64,000 nucleotides of DNA from Lactobacillus sp. ESL0791 (GTDB taxonomy: Bacteria; Bacillota; Bacilli; Lactobacillales; Lactobacillaceae): NCBI RefSeq assembly GCF_029433255.1, contig NZ_JAQTHU010000001.1:1488001-1552000 (forward strand), written 5' to 3'. Below, one piece after another: positions 27,922 to 38,292 of this stretch. The translations under genes and the position numbers were made by a program. The number at the start of each line of letters is the position of its first letter. Position 1 is the stretch's first letter. The notes under the pieces are model-generated. The model was not told where the DNA came from and did not search any database. It saw only the letters and a list, made by a program, of their open reading frames with translations.

Positions 27922-28227
27922 ATGGCTAAAATTGGAAGATTTATTTTCAAATCACTTTATAATTCTGTTTGTCGAGTAACAATATTAATCGAGTTAAAGG
28001 ATGGCAACAAGATTAACGTTGATGATTATCCTCAGCTGCAAAGTTTAGGAACCTGGCTGCCGTCAACCAAAAATAACACGAATTTGCACCTCTTCAGCCC
28101 ACTTAGTAATGAGGAGATAAACAAGCATTTTTCGCAAATCACGGGACTTAATCCCACGAAGTTTACGGTTAAAGTGACTAAGAGTGTATTCCAGCCGTTT
28201 TCACCGCTCTATAACAATTTCATTTAA
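27922..28227 (+). CDS. Small uncharacterised protein, first of a tandem pair
   Basis: This 101-residue protein is basic at its start (MAKIGRFIFKSL) and contains LIELKDGNKINVDDYPQLQSLGTWLPSTKNNTNLHLFSPLSNEEI and a helical-looking middle. No signal peptide, membrane span or known family is visible to me. It shares its layout and many residues with the next gene, and both have the same AGAAAGTCAGG stretch before the start. They arose by tandem duplication that included the translation signals. Confidence 0.6.
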   Translation: MAKIGRFIFKSLYNSVCRVTILIELKDGNKINVDDYPQLQSLGTWLPSTKNNTNLHLFSPLSNEEINKHFSQITGLNPTKFTVKVTKSVFQPFSPLYNNFI

Positions 28228-28248
28228 TAAGAAAGTCAGGCAAGTAAA

Positions 28249-28524
28249 ATGGGGAAACGTATTAGAGCAGTTGTCAATGCCTTAACTAGGACAACCACCG
28301 TAATTAAACTCAAGGACGGAAAAGAAATTAATCTAAAGAACTATCCTGAATTGCAAACGCTTGGCAATTGGTCACCTTCAACGGTGCATAATACCAGGTT
28401 ACATTTATTCAGTAGTTTGTCGATTCCTGAAATTATTAAGCTATTTTCAAAAATCACTGGTTTAACTTCTGATCAGTTTGAAGTCCAACGAACAATGAAT
28501 ATTTTTAATCCAGTTGTCTACTAA
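28249..28524 (+). CDS. Small uncharacterised protein, second of the tandem pair
   Basis: The 91-residue paralogue of the preceding gene has MGKRIRAVVNALTR, TVIKLKDGKEINLKNYPELQTLGNWSPSTVHNTRLHLFSSLSIPEIIKLFSKITGL. Conserved positions shared by the pair are the LKDGk.IN...YP.LQ.LG.W.PST..NT.LHLFS stretch. Function unknown. The short gap (21 bp) puts it in the same transcript. Confidence 0.6.
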   Translation: MGKRIRAVVNALTRTTTVIKLKDGKEINLKNYPELQTLGNWSPSTVHNTRLHLFSSLSIPEIIKLFSKITGLTSDQFEVQRTMNIFNPVVY

Positions 28525-28546
28525 ACTTCAATAATTTAACGCAAAA

Positions 28547-28583
28547 CAAAAACCCGAAGCTGCATCGCTCCGAGTTTTTATTT
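28547..28583. terminator. Imperfect terminator between the paralogue pair and dps
   Basis: AAAAAC and GTTTTT arms with inner CG and AGC/GCT pairings form a weak hairpin shared by convergent genes. Mismatches make it uncertain. Confidence 0.5.
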
Positions 28584-28593
28584 TGTTATTAAT

Positions 28594-29064
28594 TTATTCT
28601 GGATCGTTGTTCGGTGCCTTATTAATTTCTGCAGACATCATCCAAATCCGTTTTTGAATGGCGGTATGGAAGCCGGTGAACATGTCATTAGTTGAATAGT
28701 CACCCTCCTCATCAGATACCTCCAGCCCCTTTTGGTATAGGCGCTCAAGGTAGTGGTAACCATCGACAATCTTGGCATAACGTTCATCGATTGTTTCGTT
28801 CCAGTTAGGTTCCTCATCCTTGATCTTCGTCATTTTGGCAATATCACTCAAGGTAGAAACCGGATCGCCGTCAAGCGCGATGAGGCGTTCTGCTATTTCA
28901 TCAATCTGGCCAGATAGCTCATCCATTACCTTGTCCAGGTATGGGTGCAGCTTCAAAAACCGGTTGCCGCGCATGTACCAGTGATGTTGGTGTACGATCA
29001 TGTGCATTTGGGTCAGATCAGCAACTAATTGATTTAAAACTTCTTTGGTTTTAGGATATTTCAT
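28594..29064 (-). CDS. dps: Dps-family ferritin-like DNA-protection protein
   Basis: The 156-residue four-helix Dps/ferritin-like protein has TQMHMIVHQHHWYMRGNRFLKLHPYLDKVMDELSGQIDEIAERLIALDGDPV. This segment carries the H-x-x-H-W and D-E-x-x-E-R ferroxidase ligands of Dps. It oxidises and stores iron and protects DNA from peroxide. GGAGG precedes the ATG. It stands alone, with its own upstream region. Confidence 0.95.
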   Translation of the reverse strand: MKYPKTKEVLNQLVADLTQMHMIVHQHHWYMRGNRFLKLHPYLDKVMDELSGQIDEIAERLIALDGDPVSTLSDIAKMTKIKDEEPNWNETIDERYAKIVDGYHYLERLYQKGLEVSDEEGDYSTNDMFTGFHTAIQKRIWMMSAEINKAPNNDPE

Positions 29065-29176
29065 TTTGTCAGCCTCCGCTTTGTAATTTTATTATAAGTT
29101 AATCATAGCAGACAGAAAATGTTTATCCTAAAATTTTGTTTGCAACAACGATTAATCTTGTTACGTTAAGTAAAAC

Positions 29177-31922
<2,746 letters not shown>

Positions 31923-31934
31923 CTAATTATTAGA

Positions 31935-31950
31935 TATCGCTTACGCGATA
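31935..31950. promoter_or_regulatory. Short inverted repeat upstream of GH1
   Basis: TATCGC, TTAC and GCGATA form a perfect 6-bp-arm repeat 25 bp upstream of the GH1 start. It could be the operator of the DeoR regulator just upstream, but no transcription signal anchors it. Confidence 0.35.
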
Positions 31951-31978
31951 AATATATACCCAGAAAAAAATTTGTGTA

Positions 31979-32016
31979 TAAAAATAACCGTATAAACTTT
32001 CATACGGTTATTTTCT
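31979..32016 (-). terminator. Terminator after DeoR regulator gene
   Basis: AAAATAACCGTAT and ATACGGTTATTTT are perfect 13-bp arms, and on the minus strand a T-rich run follows, directly downstream of the regulator stop. Confidence 0.85.
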
Positions 32017-32017
32017 A

Positions 32018-32704
32018 TTACTTTATAAGAAAAATCTTACTTACCAAATTACGTTTGACAATCATAAAGTTGCTCTCATGATTTTCTTGCGCAGTCATTG
32101 CCAAAACCCAATTTTGCTTTGCGTGCTCAATCATTGTCCGATCTATTAGTGATTGCTCCAAGGTTTGGGTTGTAATCATTTTTTGGCTAACACCCGTTGC
32201 GTAAATTATTGCCAGCTCCGGGTTAAAACTTTTGATTGTTCTGAGTGCCGAATCACCAAAAAAGAAAGAAAAACTGCTGCTCCGTCCAATCACCCCGCCA
32301 ACATAAACAACTGCTGCCGGATCAAGTCCCGTAATTGGCAAATTATTGGTAATTACTTTAATGTTTAAAGCCAGAAGCTGCTTGATTATCTCTTCAGCAA
32401 ACGGACCCGCATTGACAAAGATCTGCTTAACACCGACAAAATCCGCTGCCTGCAAAAACGGGAGTTGCACAGCGGTCGTCTGCCCAACATCCGCTTCCTC
32501 AGTTGCCATCCCGATCCACGTGATGCTGCCGTATTCTTTGATAATCAGCTGCTTTTTTAAAAGTAAGTCCAAGTCGCGGTTGACCGTGCTTCTGGAAGCA
32601 GCAAACTTTTGCATCAGTTCAGTAACCGTCGTCTTTTTCTGTTGCTGAATAAACAAAATTTCTTCGCTGCGACGGTTATAGACATTGCTCAGGGTATTTT
32701 TCAT
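32018..32704 (-). CDS. DeoR-family transcriptional regulator
   Basis: The 228-residue protein has an N-terminal DeoR-type winged HTH (VTELMQKFAASRSTVNRDLDLLLKKQLIIKEYGSITW) and a C-terminal DeoR effector domain with IKVITNNLPI and VYVGGVIGRSS. It likely senses a phosphorylated sugar and could regulate the beta-glucoside genes downstream or the fructokinase upstream. It has a terminator of its own, so it is not simply the first gene of the GH1 operon. Confidence 0.85.
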   Translation of the reverse strand: MKNTLSNVYNRRSEEILFIQQQKKTTVTELMQKFAASRSTVNRDLDLLLKKQLIIKEYGSITWIGMATEEADVGQTTAVQLPFLQAADFVGVKQIFVNAGPFAEEIIKQLLALNIKVITNNLPITGLDPAAVVYVGGVIGRSSSFSFFFGDSALRTIKSFNPELAIIYATGVSQKMITTQTLEQSLIDRTMIEHAKQNWVLAMTAQENHESNFMIVKRNLVSKIFLIK

Positions 32705-32800
32705 TTTATAACCAAAAGATTTTTACTATCAACATTATTTTTTATAATAACAGAAAAAATAAGTAAAAACTAACATTTGCTTTCTAAATGATTTTCATGC

Positions 32801-33673
32801 TCATTCCCGCAGCAGACGCTGTGCCAATGCAAAATCACCCACGGTCGCCGAACCGTTGTTTTGAATTTCCGGCAAGGTAATATACTGGTCAAGTGCTGGC
32901 ACATGAACATAATCATTAAGCATCTTGGCAAAATCCCGCCGTACCTTTTTCAAAAAGGCCTCGCTTGTGACTCCGCCGCCAAAAATAATCTTGTCCGGGC
33001 GCAAAATCAGGGTAACCTGCAGAGCAGCCTGAGCAACGTAATAGCTCATAATGTCCCAGACAGGATCAGTCAGCGGCACATCCTTGCCCGCCTTGTTCAA
33101 CCGCGCCTCAAATGTCGGCCCCGAAACCAAGCCCTCCAAACAATCCTGGTGGAACGGACAAACGCCCGCAAACTCCAGGTCAGCGGGATGGCGCTTGAGC
33201 AAAACATGGCCCATTTCAGGATGACCAAGCGACCCAACCAGCTTGCCGTCAATAATCGCCCCGCCGCCGACACCGGTGCCAATCGTGTAGTAGACAAGCG
33301 AGTTAATGTTCTCGTTTGACAACAATGACATCACGTATTCACCATAGGCCGAACCATTGACATCAGTCGTGAAAAACATCGGCACATCAACCTGTTTTTT
33401 CAAATAACCGACAAAATCCGTGTTCTGCCAGCCCGCTTTCGGCGTGTCCGTGATAAAGCCGTAATTAGATGCAGTTTGGCGAACCTCAATCGGTCCAAAC
33501 GATGCGATCCCAATTGCTTCGACCGCAAATTTTTTAAAATAAGCTGCAGTTTTTTGCAGCGTTTCTGCAGGTGAGGTTGTCGGAATCGTGATTTGGTCTT
33601 TAATCTGGTAGTTTTCGTTGCCGACCGCACAGACAAACTTGGTGCCGCCGGCTTCAATTGATCCTAATAGCAT
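32801..33673 (-). CDS. scrK: ROK-family fructokinase
   Basis: A 290-residue sugar kinase phosphorylating fructose to fructose-6-P. LLGSIEAGGTKFVCAVG is the ATP-binding start, TTDVNGSAYGE and YYTIGTGVGGGAIIDGKLVGSLGHPEMGH are the ROK motifs, and LKRHP...GVCPFHQDCLEGLVSGP carries the His/Cys zinc-type site of bacterial fructokinases. Its place beside a GH32 and mannose-family PTS suggests it handles fructose released in the cytoplasm. AAGGAAG precedes the ATG. Confidence 0.88.
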   Translation of the reverse strand: MLLGSIEAGGTKFVCAVGNENYQIKDQITIPTTSPAETLQKTAAYFKKFAVEAIGIASFGPIEVRQTASNYGFITDTPKAGWQNTDFVGYLKKQVDVPMFFTTDVNGSAYGEYVMSLLSNENINSLVYYTIGTGVGGGAIIDGKLVGSLGHPEMGHVLLKRHPADLEFAGVCPFHQDCLEGLVSGPTFEARLNKAGKDVPLTDPVWDIMSYYVAQAALQVTLILRPDKIIFGGGVTSEAFLKKVRRDFAKMLNDYVHVPALDQYITLPEIQNNGSATVGDFALAQRLLRE

Positions 33674-33765
33674 AAATAACTTCCTTTCATCTTTGTGATT
33701 TTAGTTACACATTAATCATATGCTTAACCACGATAAATTCAATCAATTTTTCAAAAATAAAAGCC

Positions 33766-33815
33766 CATAAATCAGATTAGCAATCCAATTTATTCAGGCT
33801 TCTTTTTTAACAGCA
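33766..33815 (-). terminator. Terminator after VOC gene
   Basis: AAGCC/GGCTT and ATAAAT/ATTTAT arms fold, followed on the minus strand by CTTTTATTTTTG. It separates the VOC-ended operon from scrK. Confidence 0.7.
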
Positions 33816-34193
33816 TTATAACTTTTGGCAAACCTCAAAAATTTCCTTATTCGGACCATAAAAGTTAAAGTATTTAATCCCGTGTTCCCAATAAGGCAAA
33901 TTCTGAATGCCGTCATCAACAAATTCAACGCCCAGCTTCTGCACTTTGGCAAAGGCCTTGTCAATATCACGCGTATCCAGCGCAATATGATTAATCGCCC
34001 CGACCTTTCCAGGAGCTTCAGCTGGTGATTCCCAGCTTTCGAGCATCAGCGCGCCTAGTTGGTAAAAACCAACCCGGCTGCCGTCATTATCCTCTGTGTT
34101 GACTAGTTCAAAACCCAAGTCTTCATAAAATTGCTTGCTCTTATCAAATTCTTTTGTTGGAATCCCAACATGTTGTAATCCAGTAAAAATCAT
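33816..34193 (-). CDS. VOC-superfamily protein (glyoxalase-like)
   Basis: A 125-residue vicinal-oxygen-chelate protein. GLQHVGIPTKEFDKSKQFYEDLGFELV, INHIALDTRDIDKAF and the C-terminal YFNFYGPNKEIFEVCQKL carry the betaalphabeta metal-binding His and Glu positions (H8, H72-type and E near 120). It could be a glyoxalase, bleomycin-type or sugar-modifying enzyme. As the last gene of the PTS/GH32 cluster it may be a sugar-linked partner, but no substrate can be assigned. Confidence 0.8.
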   Translation of the reverse strand: MIFTGLQHVGIPTKEFDKSKQFYEDLGFELVNTEDNDGSRVGFYQLGALMLESWESPAEAPGKVGAINHIALDTRDIDKAFAKVQKLGVEFVDDGIQNLPYWEHGIKYFNFYGPNKEIFEVCQKL

Positions 34194-34210
34194 TTAATTA
34201 CCTCAATTTT

Positions 34211-34246
34211 TTATCTAATAGTATCTTTTTATCTAATAGTATCCTG
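34211..34246. repeat. 18-bp tandem duplication at the GH32 stop
   Basis: TTTTTATCTAATAGTATC is present twice in direct succession (about 34208-34243). One copy encodes the GH32 C-terminus and stop, and the second lies in the downstream gap. It looks like recent slippage. Confidence 0.7.
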
Positions 34247-35638
34247 CCACTGGGTGTAATATTTCATCTTTGTAACGGCAATCTTGCCTTCGGTCACAAA
34301 GAAACTAAGTTCACGACCAGTTTTATTATACATCCTTGCACTCAACGCAACACCATTAATATATAAAATCACGATACTATCATCAACAATCAGCTTTAAA
34401 TCGTAAGTCTTGCCCTTTTCTAAAGAAATTGGCCGCTGCAAGCCGGTAGTAAAATATTGCGGCCACGGGTAATTGGGCGTGCGCGAAAACTTAAGTGCGT
34501 TTTCAGGTCGTGATACTTTATACTGATAGCCTTCCCTAGTTTCCTCGTTGACAAAAGTCTTAATGCCAAATTCCTTTGTATCTTCCAAAACCTTAATTTG
34601 TGCTTCAAGCAAGAATTGTTCTGGAGTATCAGGCACGATTGTTTCTTCCTTTTTGCCATCTGCCTGCCCAAGCACAAACTCAGGCAAAATTTTGGTCATG
34701 GCAAAATTAGCAGCAATGGACGCAGGCAAGGTCACTCCTAACGTCTTATCCGCACGCTGAACAATTTTATGCGGGACAAAGGCACCGCCCCAATCCCAGT
34801 TGCCAAGATCAGTATCATTTTCTTTTGTTGCAACCCAGCCGCTCAAATAGCGACCAACATGATCATTCCCCACAGTGCGCGCCGCATAATAAGCTTTACC
34901 ATCAAAAAATTCGTCGCTCAAGGAATGCCAACTGCCAAATAAACTGTTGCCAACCCGGTACTTGGTTCGTTTATCCTCAGAATATTCCGAAAACAGCAGG
35001 TACCAAGTATTATTTAACGTAAACAAATCCGGCATTTCCAACATATTAAATTCGTTGGGTGTCCAAAAGTCGCCTTTAAAATCCCAATCTTTTAGATTAT
35101 TGGAAACAAAATAGACTAATCTGCCGGTAGGTTTCTTCTTATCACTCGGCAGTCTGGCCCCTAAAACAAGGACATAACGCTGCTGCTGTTCATCATAAAC
35201 AATTACCGGATCACGCCAATCATTGTGATCATAACCTGGTTGCGGTACCAAACTCGTCGCCTGACCGGATTTTTGCCAATGGATTAAATCTTGACTTGTA
35301 GCCGACATCAGTATTTCGGAGGTTCTTTTGGCAAGTTTAGCTTGCCGGTTGTGCCCGGTATAAAAAGCAATTTTTTCACCCTTACCCTGGGTTACGCTTC
35401 CCGCATAAATAAACTGGTCGGCCGCATCATGCGGTCCCTTGGGCAAGACCTCGCCATAATCTTTAAAATTCACAAAATCTTTTGTTGTCACTAGTGACCA
35501 GCCAAATGGATCTGTCAACGGTTTAGGATTGCGCGTATCCCTTTGGTGAAAAAGATAAAAAGTCTGATCTTCTTCATTAAAGAATGGCATACAGTCACCG
35601 AACCAGCGATCTTTTGGCTGATAAAATATTTTCTGCAT
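34229..35638 (-). CDS. GH32-like glycoside hydrolase (fructan/sucrose type, atypical motifs)
   Basis: The 469-residue cytoplasmic protein follows the clan GH-J five-bladed propeller plus C-terminal beta-sandwich layout. The usual WMNDPNG nucleophile motif is replaced by WFGDCMPFF, but NDWRDPVIVYDE has the RDP motif, and NMLEMPDLF has Glu in the place of the ECPD acid/base. No signal peptide exists, so it acts on an imported, probably phosphorylated, fructoside. It is the fifth gene of a mannose-family PTS operon. Confidence 0.85.
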   Translation of the reverse strand: MQKIFYQPKDRWFGDCMPFFNEEDQTFYLFHQRDTRNPKPLTDPFGWSLVTTKDFVNFKDYGEVLPKGPHDAADQFIYAGSVTQGKGEKIAFYTGHNRQAKLAKRTSEILMSATSQDLIHWQKSGQATSLVPQPGYDHNDWRDPVIVYDEQQQRYVLVLGARLPSDKKKPTGRLVYFVSNNLKDWDFKGDFWTPNEFNMLEMPDLFTLNNTWYLLFSEYSEDKRTKYRVGNSLFGSWHSLSDEFFDGKAYYAARTVGNDHVGRYLSGWVATKENDTDLGNWDWGGAFVPHKIVQRADKTLGVTLPASIAANFAMTKILPEFVLGQADGKKEETIVPDTPEQFLLEAQIKVLEDTKEFGIKTFVNEETREGYQYKVSRPENALKFSRTPNYPWPQYFTTGLQRPISLEKGKTYDLKLIVDDSIVILYINGVALSARMYNKTGRELSFFVTEGKIAVTKMKYYTQWQDTIR

Positions 35639-35655
35639 TATCTTAAAATTCCTCT

Positions 35656-36066
35656 TTATTCATCATCGCTGTCTTTAACTTGACCTGGAGCAAATTTGGT
35701 TAGCAGCGGCAGCTTTTGAATTCTTCTCACAACTTCTGCAAACGGGATGTTTTGCATTCTTAAATTCAAAGTTTCAACAAGAACGGGCAAGCTAACTCCA
35801 CCAAAAAGTACACACTCACTTTGCCAGCATGTAGTTTTTTGGGCAAATTCATTAAATGGGGTACCGCCGGCAATATCACAAAAAATAATTGTCGGCTCAG
35901 TTAATATTGGCTTAATTAATTGGTCAACTTGCTTTGAAAAAATGCTGATACCATTATCTCCTAAGTTAATTGCTTCAATTTGGGGTGTTTCACCAAAAAA
36001 AGACTGTAAAACACGTAAAAATTCTTTTGCTAAATGGCCGTGCGTAGCGATTATAATGTTGAACAT
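35656..36066 (-). CDS. PTS EIIA, mannose/fructose family
   Basis: A 136-residue EIIA. The N-terminal MFNIIIATHGHLAKEFLRV contains the phosphorylatable His of the Man family (THGHLA). It receives phosphate from HPr and passes it to the adjacent EIIB. I chose ATG 36066 over the TTG at 36075 because GAGG is too close to the latter. The order is EIIC, EIID, EIIB, EIIA, GH32, all on the minus strand. Confidence 0.9.
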   Translation of the reverse strand: MFNIIIATHGHLAKEFLRVLQSFFGETPQIEAINLGDNGISIFSKQVDQLIKPILTEPTIIFCDIAGGTPFNEFAQKTTCWQSECVLFGGVSLPVLVETLNLRMQNIPFAEVVRRIQKLPLLTKFAPGQVKDSDDE

Positions 36067-36085
36067 CGAATTCAATTCCTCTTTA

Positions 36086-36574
36086 TCAAATAAAATCTTT
36101 CAAATAAACGGTTGGGCTCTGCGGTGTTGGGATTACGGTTACTTCAACCCCTTTATCAATAAGCCGCTGAAATGCTGCCCGTTCTTCATCCGTAATATTT
36201 AACGACGGCCGAACACGCTTAGTGCCTTCACGTTGGGCCATGTTGCCGACGTTTACTTTTTTAATCGGTAAGCCATTATCAATTAAATAATCAACATCCA
36301 TTGGTGAAACACAGATTAACAAAACCCTTTGGCCTTTGTACTTGCCACTTTTTATATTGGCTAATGCCTTTTCTCTGCCTAAAATCGATGTGCTCACATT
36401 AGCAGGCGCAGCCAGCCTAACAACTGTTTTCCGCATATCATCGTTCATTATTGAATCATTAATTACCATGATGCGGGTTGCATTCAAGCGCCCGCTCCAT
36501 TGGGTAGCAACTTGACCGTGAATCATACGGTCATCAATTCGCACATGGATAATTCCTTCCATACTTTCCGTCAT
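36086..36574 (-). CDS. PTS EIIB, mannose/fructose family
   Basis: The 162-residue EIIB has VRIDDRMIHGQVATQW with the phospho-His (IHGQ) near residue 19, LLICVSPMDVDYLIDNG and VNVGNMAQREGTKRVRPSL, all standard for the mannose/sorbose family. ATG at 36574 is preceded by AAGGAG. It transfers phosphate from the adjacent EIIA to the sugar bound by EIICD. Confidence 0.93.
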   Translation of the reverse strand: MTESMEGIIHVRIDDRMIHGQVATQWSGRLNATRIMVINDSIMNDDMRKTVVRLAAPANVSTSILGREKALANIKSGKYKGQRVLLICVSPMDVDYLIDNGLPIKKVNVGNMAQREGTKRVRPSLNITDEERAAFQRLIDKGVEVTVIPTPQSPTVYLKDFI

Positions 36575-36586
36575 TGCACTCACTCC

Positions 36587-37375
36587 TTAAGCCAAAATGT
36601 GCATTGCATTCAGCACAACAGATACCACTAATACAATCAAGATAACGTACAGTGGTTTTACTTTTTTACCTAGCAGGTAATAAATAATTGCGACCACCGC
36701 TGCCGGTAATAAGCCGGGCATAATTTGGTCCAAGATGCTGTTACCGGTCATCATTAATTTACCCTGTTTAAAAGTAAACGCGAGATTTACCTTAACCATC
36801 GTTGCTGCTAATGCACCAACTACCATTAATCCCAAAACCGATGCTGCGTTCGTGAGAGCCTTTAAAGTCGTGTTAATTGAAGACAACATTTTAGTTCCCG
36901 AGCGATAGCCAACGTTAAATAACGGATAAGCGGTTAGCCGCAACAGAATGGAAGCAATAATCCACAAGATACAGCCGAAGGGATTTCCCTGCAATGCCAT
37001 GTTAGCAGCAATCGCGCCAAAAATTGTCCACGGAATTGTAACAAACAGGCTGTCGCCGATCCCGGCTAATGGGCCCATCAAACCAGTTTTCAAGGCACTA
37101 ACCGCTTCTAATGAAGCTGTCTTGCCTTTTTCTTCCATTCCCACATCAATTCCCATAATAAATGGGGCAGTATAAGGCGTCGTATTAAAGAACTGCAGCT
37201 GGGTTTTAATTGCTGTTTCCTTCCCCTTGGGATCATCCTTGTAATTTTCTTCGATGAACGGCAGCATTGCATAGGTATAGCCGAGTCCCTCGTATTTCTC
37301 ATAGTTTAACGAAGTTGCACCAAAAACAATCCAGCGATTCATTACTTTTCTATATAATTTCTTCATTTTACTCAT
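36587..37375 (-). CDS. PTS EIID, mannose/fructose family
   Basis: The 262-residue EIID begins KLYRKVMNRWIVFGATSLNYEKYEGLGYTYAMLPF and has the GIDVGMEEKG...ALKTGLMGPLAGIGDSLFVT block typical of mannose-family EIID, then one large membrane region. It pairs with EIIC for transport. Its ATG overlaps the EIIC stop by 8 bp (ATGAGTAA), so the two are coupled. Confidence 0.93.
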   Translation of the reverse strand: MSKMKKLYRKVMNRWIVFGATSLNYEKYEGLGYTYAMLPFIEENYKDDPKGKETAIKTQLQFFNTTPYTAPFIMGIDVGMEEKGKTASLEAVSALKTGLMGPLAGIGDSLFVTIPWTIFGAIAANMALQGNPFGCILWIIASILLRLTAYPLFNVGYRSGTKMLSSINTTLKALTNAASVLGLMVVGALAATMVKVNLAFTFKQGKLMMTGNSILDQIMPGLLPAAVVAIIYYLLGKKVKPLYVILIVLVVSVVLNAMHILA

Positions 37376-38141
37376 CTTCGTCAGAACCTCCAGTCACTGT
37401 TTCTTGATTTGCATTATTACCCTTTGTTTGATTCTTGTATAAAATTAGTGCAATTGCTAATCCTACCAGTGAAATACCCACAATTGGCATCTTCAGGTAA
37501 ATTGCTAACACAAAGCCGATAATAATGTATGAAAAATAGTCTCTTGTTGGCAGATACTGCAGCAGCATTCCAATTCCGACAGCAGGCAAAATTCCTGCGG
37601 CAGTCTTTAGTCCACCGGAAAGCCACGCCGGAATGTAGTTAATAAAGCTGCCGACGATCTTCGGTCCCAAGACAACCGTCAGCAAAACCGGGATGCCGGA
37701 AACAAAACTGGTAAACAATGTAGCTAAATACTGCATCCAGTTAATCATGCGGTAATTACCTTGATTGGCATACTTTTCAGCTCTCTGCTGGCAGAAAATA
37801 TTCGCAGACCATTTTAAGACATCCACCTGAACAATCAGTAATGCAATCGGAATTGCCAAAGCGATCCCAATTGCGGCCGATTGGTGAGTAGCAATGGTCA
37901 GGTAAGTTCCAATCAGAGCGGCAGTTTGGTAATCCGGAACCGAGGCACCGCCGAAACTGGTAATTCCCAAAGTCATCAGCTGCAATGTACCACCGATATA
38001 AAGACCGGTTTTGACATCACCCATGATTAAGCCAGCAATCAAACCGGCAACAACGGGCTGTGAAATTCCCAATTTAGGACCTTCCTTATCAAAGTTGATA
38101 ATAAAGCCGTAAATGATAATTAGTATGTTACGTAAAAGCAT
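37368..38141 (-). CDS. PTS EIIC, mannose/fructose family
   Basis: A 257-residue EIIC with MLLRNILIIIYGFIINFDKEGPKLGISQPVVAGLIAGLIMGDVKTGLYIGGTLQLMTLG and LPAVGIGMLLQYL, classic of sorbose/mannose EIIC. ATG 38141 is preceded by AGGAG. It is the first gene of the operon, after a -24/-12 promoter. The operon order C-D-B-A differs from the common A-B-C-D. Confidence 0.92.
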   Translation of the reverse strand: MLLRNILIIIYGFIINFDKEGPKLGISQPVVAGLIAGLIMGDVKTGLYIGGTLQLMTLGITSFGGASVPDYQTAALIGTYLTIATHQSAAIGIALAIPIALLIVQVDVLKWSANIFCQQRAEKYANQGNYRMINWMQYLATLFTSFVSGIPVLLTVVLGPKIVGSFINYIPAWLSGGLKTAAGILPAVGIGMLLQYLPTRDYFSYIIIGFVLAIYLKMPIVGISLVGLAIALILYKNQTKGNNANQETVTGGSDEDE

Positions 38142-38220
38142 TTTCTTCTCCTTTTCACAAAAGTAGCAAGAGCAAATTATCCAATATTTTTGAATATTCC
38201 TTGCCCTCCTTCTAAAAAGG

Positions 38221-38265
38221 AAATAGCAAATTGCATGCCAAGCTCTGGTAAACAATTTGCTATTT
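38221..38265 (-). promoter_or_regulatory. Sigma-54 promoter inside a 13-bp inverted repeat
   Basis: TGGCATGCAATTTGCT (38225-38240 in window coordinates, read on the minus strand) matches the sigma-54 consensus TGGCAC-N5-TTGCW almost exactly (-24 TGGCA, -12 TTGCT). AAATAGCAAATTG (38221-38233) and CAATTTGCTATTT (38253-38265) are perfect arms with the promoter in the 3' half. The same hairpin, followed by CCTTTTT, can terminate the upstream LevR-type gene. Confidence 0.85.
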
Positions 38266-38292
38266 CTTTTAAATCATTGCTCTAAAGCGCTT

